Below are positions 46,196-53,879 of a stretch of DNA of 64,000 bases, in pieces. Numbering within the stretch: position 1 is the first letter of the stretch; each line of letters begins with the position of its first letter. The position numbers were made by a program, and so were the translations under genes. The notes under the pieces were generated by a model. The model had not been told where the DNA came from. It did not search any database and worked only from the letters and a program-made list of their open reading frames with translations. This DNA is from Aquamicrobium sp. Its GTDB lineage: Bacteria; Pseudomonadota; Alphaproteobacteria; Rhizobiales; Rhizobiaceae. The DNA lies in NCBI RefSeq assembly GCF_023954335.1, contig NZ_JAMLIE010000003.1, forward strand, positions 377,713 to 441,712, written 5' to 3'.

Positions 46196-46329
46196 GCGCT
46201 GCCCCTCACCTGCCTGCCGGCATCCTCTCCCCGTGAACGGGGAGAGGAGAGATGGCCGCGACGTTGCCGCTTCTTCCTTCTCCCCGTTCACGGGGAGAAG
46301 GTGCCCGAAGGGCGGATGAGGGGCGGCGC
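46196..46329. repeat. RIME-like mosaic repeat, copy 4
   Basis: A 134-base core with GCGCTGCCCCTCACC and GGATGAGGGGCGGCGC ends and two CCCCGTGAACGGGG/CCCCGTTCACGGGG hairpins; the same length as copy 1 and without the end modules of copies 2 and 3. It lies between tkt and gap, which are both transcribed across it, so it would be part of a polycistronic RNA or divide it. Confidence 0.85.
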
Positions 46330-46356
46330 TAAGGTTCGATCGCCAGCCCGTGCCCG

Positions 46357-48348
46357 TCAGCCCCGCGCCAGTCGCTTCTCGGCCGCTGCGACCACCGCCT
46401 CGGCGGTGATGCCGAAATGCGGATAAAGGTCCTCGATGCGGCCCGAGGCGCCGAAGCCGGTCATGCCGACGAACAGGCCGTCCGAGCCGATGATCGCGTC
46501 CCAGCCCTGGCGGATGCCGGCCTCGACGGCGATCCGGACCGGCGCCTTGCCGATGACGCCTTCGCGATAGGCGTCCTCCTGCCGGAAGAACAGCTCGAAG
46601 GACGGCACCGAGACGACGCGGGCGGCATGGCCGCGCTTGTCGAGCTCGGCCTTGGCGGCGAGCGCGATCTCGACTTCCGAGCCGGTGGCGAAGATCGTGA
46701 CCTTCGCCTCGCCCTTGGCCGCGGCAAGCTCGTAGGCGCCGCGCGCGGTCAGGTTCTCGCCCGTGTGCTCGGTGCGCACCGCCGGCAGGTTCTGGCGGGT
46801 CAGGGCCAGCGTCGTCGGCGTCCCCGTCGATTTCAGCGCCACCTGCCACGCTTCCGCCGCTTCCACCGCGTCGGCGGGCCGAAGCACGATGTGGTTGGGG
46901 ATGGCACGCAGCGCCGCCAGATGCTCGACCGGCTGGTGCGTCGGGCCGTCCTCGCCGAGGCCGATCGAATCGTGCGTCATGACGAAGATCGAGCGGATGC
47001 CCATCAGCGAGGCGAGCCGCATCGCCGGCCGCGCATAGTCCGAGAAGGTCAGGAAGGTACCGCCATAGGGGATGACGCCGCCATGCAGCGTCATGCCGTT
47101 CATGGCCGCGGCCATGCCGTGCTCGCGGATGCCATAGAAGACGTAACGGCCGGAATAGTCGCCCGGCTTGATCGGACCGGTCTGGCTGGTCTTGGTGTTG
47201 TTCGAGCCGGTCAGGTCGGCCGAGCCGCCGATGGTCTCCGGCACGATGCCGTTGATGATCTCGAGCGCCATTTCCGAGGATTTGCGCGTCGCCACCTTCG
47301 GCTTGTCGGCGGCGAGCTTCTGCTTATAGGCGTCGATGGCCTCGTCGAGGCCGGCCGGCAGGTCGCCGCGCATGCGCCGCTCGAACTCGCCGCGCGTCTC
47401 GGCATCCGCCGCGCCGAGGCGCTTCTCCCACTCCTTGCGCTCCTTGGCCGAACGCAGGCCAGCGAGCCGCCAGGCGTCGAGCACGTCGGAAGGAACGGTG
47501 AAGGGCTCCGCGTCCCAGCCGAGCGCCTTGCGCGCGCCGGCGAGCTCTTCCGCGCCGAGCGGCGAGCCGTGGACCTTGGAGGTGCCGGACTTGGTCGGAG
47601 CGCCGAAGCCGATGGTGGTCTTGGCCGCGATCAGCGTCGGCCGGTCGGAGCGCTTCGCCGCTTCCAGCGCCGTGGCGATGGCCTCCGGGTCGTGGCCGTC
47701 GACGGCGAGCGTGTTCCAGCCCGAGGCCGCGAAGCGGGCGCGCTGGTCGGTCGAGTCGGACAGCGAGATCGCGCCGTCGATGGAGATGTTATTGTCGTCC
47801 CAGATGACGATCAGCTTGTTGAGCTTCAGGTGCCCGGCGAGCGAGATCGCCTCCTGGCTGATGCCCTCCATCAGGCAGCCGTCGCCGGCCAGCACATAGG
47901 TGTGGTGGTCGACGAGCCCGTCGCCGAAGCGGGCGTTGAGGATGCGCTCGGCCAGCGCCATGCCCACCGCGTTGGCGAGCCCCTGCCCGAGCGGGCCGGT
48001 GGTCGTCTCGATGCCGGCGGCGTGGCCCCATTCGGGGTGGCCGGCGGTCTTGTAGCCGAGCTGGCGGAAATGCCTGATCTGGTCGAGGTCGATGTCCTCG
48101 TAGCCTGTCAGGTAGAGCAGCGAATAGAGCAGCATCGAGCCGTGGCCGGCCGACAGCACGAAGCGGTCGCGGTCGGCCCAGTCCGGCTTCTGCGGGTCGT
48201 AGGCGAGGAAGCGGGTGAACAGCACCGTGGCGATGTCGGCCGCGCCCATCGGCAGGCCCGGATGGCCGGAATTCGCCTTCTCGATGGCGTCGGCGGAAAG
48301 GAAGCGGATGGCGTTCGCCATGCGGTCGTGCATTTCTCGTGAGGTCAT
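46357..48348 (-). CDS. tkt: Transketolase
   Basis: A 663-residue thiamine-diphosphate enzyme of the pentose phosphate pathway. The N-terminal half has IRFLSADAIEKANSGHPGLPMGAADIA and the TPP-binding GDGCLMEGISQEAISLAGHL...WDDNNIS; the middle has YGIREHGMAAAMNG and HDSIGLGEDGPTHQPVEHLAALRAIPN, and the C-terminal domain starts around GTPTTLALTRQNLP. The length is standard. It is the first gene of the central-carbon group. Its 323-base upstream flank is shared with the divergent DUF4164 gene. Confidence 0.97.
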   Translation of the reverse strand: MTSREMHDRMANAIRFLSADAIEKANSGHPGLPMGAADIATVLFTRFLAYDPQKPDWADRDRFVLSAGHGSMLLYSLLYLTGYEDIDLDQIRHFRQLGYKTAGHPEWGHAAGIETTTGPLGQGLANAVGMALAERILNARFGDGLVDHHTYVLAGDGCLMEGISQEAISLAGHLKLNKLIVIWDDNNISIDGAISLSDSTDQRARFAASGWNTLAVDGHDPEAIATALEAAKRSDRPTLIAAKTTIGFGAPTKSGTSKVHGSPLGAEELAGARKALGWDAEPFTVPSDVLDAWRLAGLRSAKERKEWEKRLGAADAETRGEFERRMRGDLPAGLDEAIDAYKQKLAADKPKVATRKSSEMALEIINGIVPETIGGSADLTGSNNTKTSQTGPIKPGDYSGRYVFYGIREHGMAAAMNGMTLHGGVIPYGGTFLTFSDYARPAMRLASLMGIRSIFVMTHDSIGLGEDGPTHQPVEHLAALRAIPNHIVLRPADAVEAAEAWQVALKSTGTPTTLALTRQNLPAVRTEHTGENLTARGAYELAAAKGEAKVTIFATGSEVEIALAAKAELDKRGHAARVVSVPSFELFFRQEDAYREGVIGKAPVRIAVEAGIRQGWDAIIGSDGLFVGMTGFGASGRIEDLYPHFGITAEAVVAAAEKRLARG

Positions 48349-48491
48349 GAGTCTCTCGCTCGTCGTCCGGCGCGAAAAATGGCCCGGAAAGGGCCGTCAA
48401 GGTCGAGGCGACACATAGCAGGCGCGGCCCCCGAGTCAACGCCGCAGGCGAGGCCTCCACGCCTTTGCCGGGGAAGTTCGCGACAGGCGCG

Positions 48492-48521
48492 TTGACGCGG
48501 CGTTGACACGCCGCCTAATGT
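48492..48521 (+). promoter_or_regulatory. Candidate promoter for the DUF4164-zapA unit
   Basis: TTGACG at 48492-48497, an 18-base spacer, then TAATGT at 48516-48521. A second TTGACA lies inside the spacer at 48503. The interval 48349-48671 has no gene; this is the best promoter-like match on the plus strand there. Confidence 0.4.
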
Positions 48522-48671
48522 TTCAGGTTCAAGATGCTGGCAATGCGCGCGATTCGGCGACATGGCGCCGGCCGGGGCGGACGGGCTACGAACGAGGTGG
48601 ACCGGCGACATGGGCTGGCAAGGCCGGTTGGCGAGCCCGCCCGGACGACCGGACAGGCTGGAACGGAAGCG

Positions 48672-48944
48672 ATGACCGGGGAAGCGACCCTCAGGGAAGT
48701 GATTGCGCGCCTCGGCAAGGCGATCGACGCGCTCGAGGATGCGGTGTCCGCGCGCCTCGAGCGCGAGCAGGACTATGGCGAGGCCGAGGCCGAGGTCCAG
48801 CGCATGAACGCCGACCGCGCCCGCCTCGCCCAGGAGCTCGACAGTTCCGAGGCGCGCTCCGAGCGGCTGGAGCAGGCCAACAAGGAGGTCTCGCGCCGCC
48901 TCGTCACCGCGATGGAGACGATCCGCGCGGTGCTCGACAGATAG
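48672..48944 (+). CDS. DUF4164 coiled-coil protein
   Basis: A 90-residue protein that is nearly one long coiled coil: LREVIARLGKAIDALEDAVSARLEREQDYGEAEAEVQRMNADRARLAQELDSSEARSERLEQANKEVSRRLVTAMETIRAVL. It fits the DUF4164 family of Rhizobiales. The start at MTGEATL has GGAAGC upstream; the frame is open to 48534 but with no coding features. It lies 65 bases before zapA on the same strand, and the pairing hints at a division-related helper, by context only. Confidence 0.8.
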   Translation: MTGEATLREVIARLGKAIDALEDAVSARLEREQDYGEAEAEVQRMNADRARLAQELDSSEARSERLEQANKEVSRRLVTAMETIRAVLDR

Positions 48945-49009
48945 AGCAGTTCCAGGAAAAGTGTGACGCGGTTTTCCGTCCGGAATTGCGAAAATATTGA
49001 GAGGACGCC

Positions 49010-49381
49010 ATGGCCCAGGTGACGGTCACCATCGACGGCAAGCAGTACCGCATGGCCTGCGACGAGGGCCAGGAGGAGCACCTGATGGAGCTCGCCTCCC
49101 GCTTCGACCGCTATGTCCTCCACCTCAAGGGCTCGTTCGGCGAGATCGGCGACCAGCGCCTGACCGTCATGGCCGGCATCATGATCATGGACGAGCTCAA
49201 CGAATTGCAGAAGCGCGTGCGCGGCATGGAAAGCGAGATCGCCACCCTGCGCAAGACGCGCGACGACGCGCTGGTGAAGGCCGACAAGAACGACGCCGCG
49301 TTGACCGGCGCGCTCTCCACCCTCGCCGAGCGCATGGAAGGGCTGGCGGCCCGGCTCAACGCGGAACGGCCGGTGGTCTGA
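49010..49381 (+). CDS. zapA: Cell division protein ZapA
   Basis: A 123-residue FtsZ-ring regulator. The N-terminal ZapA domain reads AQVTVTIDGKQYRMACDEGQEEHLMELASRFDRYVLHLKGSFGEIGDQRLTVMAGIMIMDELNELQKRV, followed by a C-terminal coiled coil. ZapA crosslinks FtsZ filaments at midcell. A GAGAGGACGCC leader precedes the start. In many proteobacteria zapA is followed by the 6S RNA gene and a 5-formyltetrahydrofolate cyclo-ligase gene; here a toxin gene on the other strand begins six bases after the stop. Confidence 0.93.
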   Translation: MAQVTVTIDGKQYRMACDEGQEEHLMELASRFDRYVLHLKGSFGEIGDQRLTVMAGIMIMDELNELQKRVRGMESEIATLRKTRDDALVKADKNDAALTGALSTLAERMEGLAARLNAERPVV

Positions 49382-49387
49382 GAAGAC

Positions 49388-49681
49388 TCAGAAGCCCTGA
49401 AAGAGGAAATCCAGCGCCGCGGTGATCTCGTCGCGATGGTCGGTGAGATTGCCGTCCTTGTGCCGCAAGTCGCGCTCCGACACCGCGGAGATAAACTGGG
49501 TCACCATCACATAACGCCGTCCAGCGATCTCGAACACTGGATTGAGCCGGCGCGCGGGCAGCGGCGCCGCATTCGGAAGCCTGACGGGCACCACCGCACG
49601 GGTGTTCAATTGGAAGAGCGTATCAGCCTGCACGTCCAGAAGGAAATTTTCGCCATCACGATAGAGATCGAACCGAGCCAT
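49388..49681 (-). CDS. ccdB: CcdB-family toxin
   Basis: A 97-residue CcdB-fold toxin that would poison DNA gyrase. It starts MARFDLYRDGENFLLDVQADTLFQLNTRAVVPV and contains RLNPVFEIAGRRYVMVTQFISAV, the conserved beta core, ending DFLFQGF; the tail in F-plasmid CcdB (WGI) contacts gyrase, and here it is QGF, so the contact differs. It overlaps the antitoxin stop by one base. Base composition is lower in GC than nearby genes, suggesting horizontal arrival. Confidence 0.88.
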   Translation of the reverse strand: MARFDLYRDGENFLLDVQADTLFQLNTRAVVPVRLPNAAPLPARRLNPVFEIAGRRYVMVTQFISAVSERDLRHKDGNLTDHRDEITAALDFLFQGF

Positions 49682-49920
49682 CAGAACTGGCGATATTTGG
49701 CCAGTGGCAGGCCGTGTTCCTCGACCCAGCGATTGGAGCTCTCAATCGCCTCCCGGTTCTCTTCCTTCCAGAGCCGTTCCTTTTCCTTGCGCACCGCTTC
49801 GGCGATGCCGGTTTCAGCCGCGCGTGAAATGTTGACCGACAGCGCCTTGGCTTCGCTGAGCAGATCGACGTCGATGGAGAGGTTCGCGGCCTTGCGGACG
49901 GCTGGCGCTTCATTGCGCAT
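49681..49920 (-). CDS. ccdA: CcdA-family antitoxin
   Basis: A 79-residue antitoxin: N-terminal ribbon-helix-helix half (AVRKAANLSIDVDLLSEAKALSVNISRAAETGIAEAVRKEKE) that binds DNA, and a C-terminal toxin-binding half (RLWKEENREAIESSNRWVEEHGLPLAKYRQF), both as in CcdA. I placed the start at MRNEAPAV (49920); another ATG eight codons upstream (49944) lies inside the operator palindrome and would overlap the promoter. The stop shares one base with the ccdB start codon. Confidence 0.88.
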   Translation of the reverse strand: MRNEAPAVRKAANLSIDVDLLSEAKALSVNISRAAETGIAEAVRKEKERLWKEENREAIESSNRWVEEHGLPLAKYRQF

Positions 49921-49937
49921 CGGAAAGCTCTTATTTC

Positions 49938-49956
49938 TGCGCATCTATTATGCGCA
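49938..49956 (-). promoter_or_regulatory. ccdAB operator palindrome with embedded -10
   Basis: TGCGCAT-CTATT-ATGCGCA: perfect 7-bp arms and a five-base spacer. On the minus strand it includes CATAAT (49952-49947), a near-consensus -10 box, so binding of CcdA or the CcdAB complex here would block transcription. It lies 18 bases before the antitoxin start. Confidence 0.6.
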
Positions 49957-49971
49957 AAAACCGAGCGGATG

Positions 49972-51786
49972 TCACCCCTCGATCTCCTCGCGCAGCATCT
50001 CCAGCTCCAGCCACTCCTCCTCCATGGCGGCGAGCTTTTCGCGCAGCGCATCGAGATCGGCCGCGACCTTGGCGAAGCCCTGCGGGTCGCGGGCGTAGAA
50101 GGCCGGATCGGCGATCCTCGCTTCCAGCGCGGCGATCTTACCGTGCGCCTCGTCCATCTGCTTGGGCAGGGTCTCCAGCGCGTATTTCTGCTTGTAGGAC
50201 AGTTTTCGCGCCGAGGCGGCCGCCGCCGGCTTCGGTTCCGCCTTCGCCTTCTTCTCCGGCCCGTCCCTGCCGCGCCGCGCGCCGCGCTCGTCGAGCCGGG
50301 CGCCGCCGCGCTGGGCCAGCATGTCGGAATAGCCGCCGGCATACTCCACCCAGCGCCCGCCCCCGTCCGGCGCGATGGTGCTGGTGACGGTGCGGTCGAG
50401 GAAATCGCGGTCGTGGCTGACCAGCAGGACGGTGCCGGCATAGTTCGCGACCAGCTCCTGCAACAGGTCGAGCGTTTCCATGTCGAGGTCGTTGGTCGGC
50501 TCGTCGAGCACGAGAAGATTGGCCGGCCGCGCTAGAATCCGCGCCAGCACCAGCCGCGCCCGCTCGCCGCCGGAAAGCTCGCGCACCGGGGTGCGGGCCT
50601 GCTCGGGCTTGAACAGGAAATCCTTCATGTAGGAGACGACGTGCTTTTCCTCGCCGTTGACGATCACGCTGTCGCCGCGCCCGTCGGTCAGGTAGTGCGC
50701 CAGCGTCTCGCCCGGATCGAGCTCGCGCTTCTGGTCGAGCGCGGCGATCTCGAGATTGGCCCCGAGCCGCACCGTCCCCGAATCGGGCTCGAGCATCCCC
50801 GTCAGCATCTTGAGCAGCGTCGTCTTGCCCGCCCCGTTCGGCCCGACGAAGCCGACGCGGTCGCCGCGCTGGATGCGGGCGGAAAACTCCTTCACGACCG
50901 CGATGTCGCCATAGCTCTTGGAGATGGCCTTGGCCTCGATGACCAGCCTGCCGGATTCCGGCCCTTCCGAGGCGGTCATCGTCGCCAGCCCTTCCGCGCC
51001 CTTGTGGCCGCGGTGGCGCGCGCGCATCGCCTGAAGCTCGCCGAGCCGGCGCATGTTGCGCTTGCGCCGCGCGGTGACGCCGTAGCGCAGCCAGTGCTCC
51101 TCGCGCACGATCTGGCGGCCGAGCTTGTGCTGCTCCTTCTCCTCCTCCTCAAGGATCGCGTCGCGCCATTCCTCGAAATGGGCAAAGCCCTTTTCCAGCC
51201 GCCGCGTCACGCCACGGTCGAGCCAGACCACGACCCGCGAGATCCGTTCGAGGAAACGGCGGTCGTGCGAGATCACGATCAGCGCCGACTTCGTCCGCTG
51301 CAATTCGCCCTCCAGCCATTCGATGGTGGTGAGGTCGAGATGGTTGGTCGGTTCGTCGAGCAGGAGGATGTCGGGCTCGGGCGCCAGCACCCGGGCGAGC
51401 GCGGCGCGCCGCGCCTCGCCGCCCGACAGCGTCGCCGGGTCCTCGTCGCCGCTGAGCCCAAGGCTTTCGAGCATGTAGGCGGCGCGATAGGGGTCGTCGG
51501 CGGGGCCGAGGCCGGCCTCGACATAGGCGCGCACGGTTCGTGCCCCCTGCCAGTCCGGCTCCTGCGGCAGATAGCGCACGGTCGCGCCCGGCTGGCGGAA
51601 CACCTCGCCCTCCTGCGGCTCGACCATGCCGGCGGCGATCTTGAGCAGCGTCGACTTGCCCGAGCCGTTGCGTCCGACGAGCGCGATCCGGTCGCCGGCC
51701 GAGGCGGAAAGCGCGGCCCCGTCGAGCAGCGCAGCGCCGCCGAATGTCAATCTGATGTCGTCGAGCAGGAGAAGCGGAGGAGCCAT
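49972..51786 (-). CDS. ABC-F family ATPase (Uup-like)
   Basis: A 604-residue protein with two ABC ATPase domains and no membrane segments. Walker A motifs are GRNGSGKST (about 37-45) and GPNGAGKTT (about 315); signatures are LSGGEARRAALARVL and LSGGERARLVLARIL; DEPTNHLD and DEPTNDLD are the Walker B/D-loop forms typical for ABC-F. The C-terminal coiled coil (KQMDEAHGKIAALEARI...LAAMEEEWLELE) suggests the Uup branch, acting on ribosomes or DNA structures. It starts two bases after the thiamine pyrophosphokinase gene ends, on the same strand. Confidence 0.9.
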   Translation of the reverse strand: MAPPLLLLDDIRLTFGGAALLDGAALSASAGDRIALVGRNGSGKSTLLKIAAGMVEPQEGEVFRQPGATVRYLPQEPDWQGARTVRAYVEAGLGPADDPYRAAYMLESLGLSGDEDPATLSGGEARRAALARVLAPEPDILLLDEPTNHLDLTTIEWLEGELQRTKSALIVISHDRRFLERISRVVVWLDRGVTRRLEKGFAHFEEWRDAILEEEEKEQHKLGRQIVREEHWLRYGVTARRKRNMRRLGELQAMRARHRGHKGAEGLATMTASEGPESGRLVIEAKAISKSYGDIAVVKEFSARIQRGDRVGFVGPNGAGKTTLLKMLTGMLEPDSGTVRLGANLEIAALDQKRELDPGETLAHYLTDGRGDSVIVNGEEKHVVSYMKDFLFKPEQARTPVRELSGGERARLVLARILARPANLLVLDEPTNDLDMETLDLLQELVANYAGTVLLVSHDRDFLDRTVTSTIAPDGGGRWVEYAGGYSDMLAQRGGARLDERGARRGRDGPEKKAKAEPKPAAAASARKLSYKQKYALETLPKQMDEAHGKIAALEARIADPAFYARDPQGFAKVAADLDALREKLAAMEEEWLELEMLREEIEG

Positions 51787-51788
51787 GG

Positions 51789-52436
51789 TCACAATGCGTA
51801 ATGGGAGGTCGGGCGGGCGACGACGAGGGCGCGGCCTTGCGCAAGGCACGCCGTCAGCGCCCCCCGCACCTCGTTGGAAAGCGTCAGCGACGAGCCGAAC
51901 GGCACGAAACGGTCCTGAAGCGGCCATTTGGCGCCGGAAAGGGTCAGCCCCGCGAGGTCGGAGAAGGCGAGCACGCTGAACAGCGTGCCATCCTCGAAAT
52001 CGAATTCGGTCTCGCGCCCGGGCAGGAGCGGCACGCCCTCCTGCACGCCGCTGGTCAGCAGGCAGGAGACGCCGTCGCCGGCAAGGCGCAGCGCGGCGGC
52101 GAGATGAAGATAGGCGTGGTCGGCCCGCTCGCCGCCGAACGCGCCGACCAGCACCAGCTCGCGCGCGCCGCGCTTCAGCGCCGCATCGACCGCGATCTCG
52201 CCGTCGGTCTGGTCCTTTTCCGGCGGGAAGATCTCCATCGGCACGCCGGCATGGTGGGCGCGCAGCCCCTCCTCGACCGAGTCGAAATCGCCGGTCCACA
52301 ATTCGGGCGTCACCCCGAGCGCGGCGGCATGGCGCATGCCGGAATCGGCGGCGATCACCCGCGTGCCGGCAAGCTGGCGGGAGAGGCGCGGCGTGACGAC
52401 GAGGTCGCCGCCGAGGAGAAGCGCGAAGCGGGTCAT
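51789..52436 (-). CDS. thiN: Thiamine pyrophosphokinase
   Basis: A 215-residue enzyme that phosphorylates thiamine to thiamine diphosphate. GDFDS (about 49-53) and EKDQTDGEIAVDAAL (about 73-87) are the catalytic aspartates and ATP/Mg-binding motif; AADSGMRHAAALGV and VGAFGGERADHAYLHLAAAL are also typical, as is the C-terminal substrate-binding beta domain ending TLSNEVRG. The start at 52436 matches homologues. It lies 1.3 kb from the TPP riboswitch and thiBPQ on the other strand, so this region is a thiamine salvage area. Confidence 0.92.
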   Translation of the reverse strand: MTRFALLLGGDLVVTPRLSRQLAGTRVIAADSGMRHAAALGVTPELWTGDFDSVEEGLRAHHAGVPMEIFPPEKDQTDGEIAVDAALKRGARELVLVGAFGGERADHAYLHLAAALRLAGDGVSCLLTSGVQEGVPLLPGRETEFDFEDGTLFSVLAFSDLAGLTLSGAKWPLQDRFVPFGSSLTLSNEVRGALTACLAQGRALVVARPTSHYAL

Positions 52437-52611
52437 GGCCCCGCCTCTATCACGGCAGGCCGCCGCAGAGGAAGCGCGCCGGCGGCGGGTTTCCCTCCGC
52501 GATCCGTTGCAGCCCCTCGCCAGGGGTGCGAAGCTCGGTCGCAACGTTGAGATGGCGGCCATGAAACCGCCGCCTTGATCGGGAATGCCGCGACAAGCGG
52601 AACACTCAGGC

Positions 52612-53646
52612 ATGTCGATGAACTCGGTTTTACCGGACGGATTGCGCGCCGGACTGAACGATCTGGGATCGAGGCTGGAACGGCAATTGCCCATCAGCCG
52701 CGAATTCGACGGCATGCTGGACGCGATCAACGCGCTTCCGCCCGCGATCGTCGTGCGAGCCGACAGCGAGATAGCGCACGCCGCGAACCTGCGAAGATGG
52801 CGGCGAAAGTATCCGCTCCTGGTCCGCCTTTTTTCGCCCTGCATGGCCGACATCGATCAGCTCGGTCGCGTTTCCGGCCTCGAATTTCTCTTCCTGTTTC
52901 ACAGGGACGGCCACGTCCGCGAGGCGGCGCTGCGGCGTCTCGACGCTCCGATACCGAGCCCCTTCCTCTTCGCTGCGATCGCGTGGCGCCTGAACGACTG
53001 GGCCGCTCCCGTGCGGGAGGCCGCGGCCGAATGCGCGGCGCGCTGTTTCCCGATGACCGCGCCCGCCATCGTTGCGGAGGCCGCGCTGACCCTTCTCGCA
53101 AGGGAGAACAGCTGGGGGCGATGGACGGACGAGCGGCATGTGCTGCGCACGGCGTTCGCCCGCCCGGACGTGGCGGATTGCCTGGCGGCAAGCATCCGCA
53201 CCCGTCGCACTGGCCCGATGGCGACAATCCTGCGATATGCGCTGCGGGAAGGAAGCCTCGACGCCCATCTGGAAACGCTCGCCCGGGACGCCGTTCAGCC
53301 ATCGGTTCGCGCCGTCGCCGCACAGGCGTTGATCGACGGTCATGCGACATGGCCGGACGGGTGGACATGGCGCTGGATCGACAAGTCGATGGGCCTGCGG
53401 TGTCGCGAGACGACCTACCGCCACCGGCCTCTCGATCATGGCGCGCCCCGCATCCCCGTGATCGAAGCGAGCGCGAATGACCGGTCGGCCATCGTGCGCC
53501 GGGTCGCGACGTCGGGCCTTATTCGCCATGAGGTCGACGGACTGGTCGCGCGGCGCATCGCTACGCCGTTGCTTCGGGACCGCTCGCCGTCCGTGCGGGA
53601 ACAGGCGGAATTCATCCTGAGAACGCACCGGCAAGACCCGGCCTGA
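52612..53646 (+). CDS. HEAT-repeat-like protein of unknown function
   Basis: A 344-residue protein without signal peptide or membrane helix. Repeated patterns such as FRDGHVREAALRRLD, WAAPVREAAAECAARCF, AVQPSVRAVAAQALIDG, NDRSAIVRRVATSGLIRH and RSPSVREQAEFIL recur about every 40-100 residues and read as HEAT/armadillo-type helices (the xVRxxAxxxL core). No enzyme motif is visible. Starts 27 bases or two codons away are possible. It stands alone between thiN and the TPP riboswitch, and its codon use is a little less extreme than that of its neighbours. It may be a recent arrival or a regulatory scaffold. Confidence 0.7.
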   Translation: MSMNSVLPDGLRAGLNDLGSRLERQLPISREFDGMLDAINALPPAIVVRADSEIAHAANLRRWRRKYPLLVRLFSPCMADIDQLGRVSGLEFLFLFHRDGHVREAALRRLDAPIPSPFLFAAIAWRLNDWAAPVREAAAECAARCFPMTAPAIVAEAALTLLARENSWGRWTDERHVLRTAFARPDVADCLAASIRTRRTGPMATILRYALREGSLDAHLETLARDAVQPSVRAVAAQALIDGHATWPDGWTWRWIDKSMGLRCRETTYRHRPLDHGAPRIPVIEASANDRSAIVRRVATSGLIRHEVDGLVARRIATPLLRDRSPSVREQAEFILRTHRQDPA

Positions 53647-53730
53647 GCGCGCGGACAGGCGCAACCAGACGCCCGCGCCGCCGCGACAAAGGCTTGCTTC
53701 CGCGGTCGCGCCGCCCTATTTCTTTCGATG

Positions 53731-53832
53731 CTCTAACGGGGTGCCGGCGGCGAGTTTCGCTCGCCGGCTGAGAGGCGCGAACGCCAACCCGCGGAACCTG
53801 ATCCGGTTCATACCGGCGGAGGGATTAGACGC
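53731..53832 (+). promoter_or_regulatory. TPP riboswitch (THI element)
   Basis: The conserved parts are in order: GGGGTGCC at about 53738, GGCTGAGAGG at 53766, AACCCGCGGAACCTGATCCGG around 53786 and the final TACCGGCGGAGGGATTA. These form the P1-P5 arms and the pyrimidine and diphosphate sensor bulges. It sits about 50 bases before thiB, so TPP binding should limit expression of the transporter, probably by hiding the ribosome binding site at 53867. Confidence 0.95.
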
Positions 53833-53879
53833 TTCTCGTATGGCGCCATTCCCTTGCAACGCAAAAGAAGGAGGCGCCG

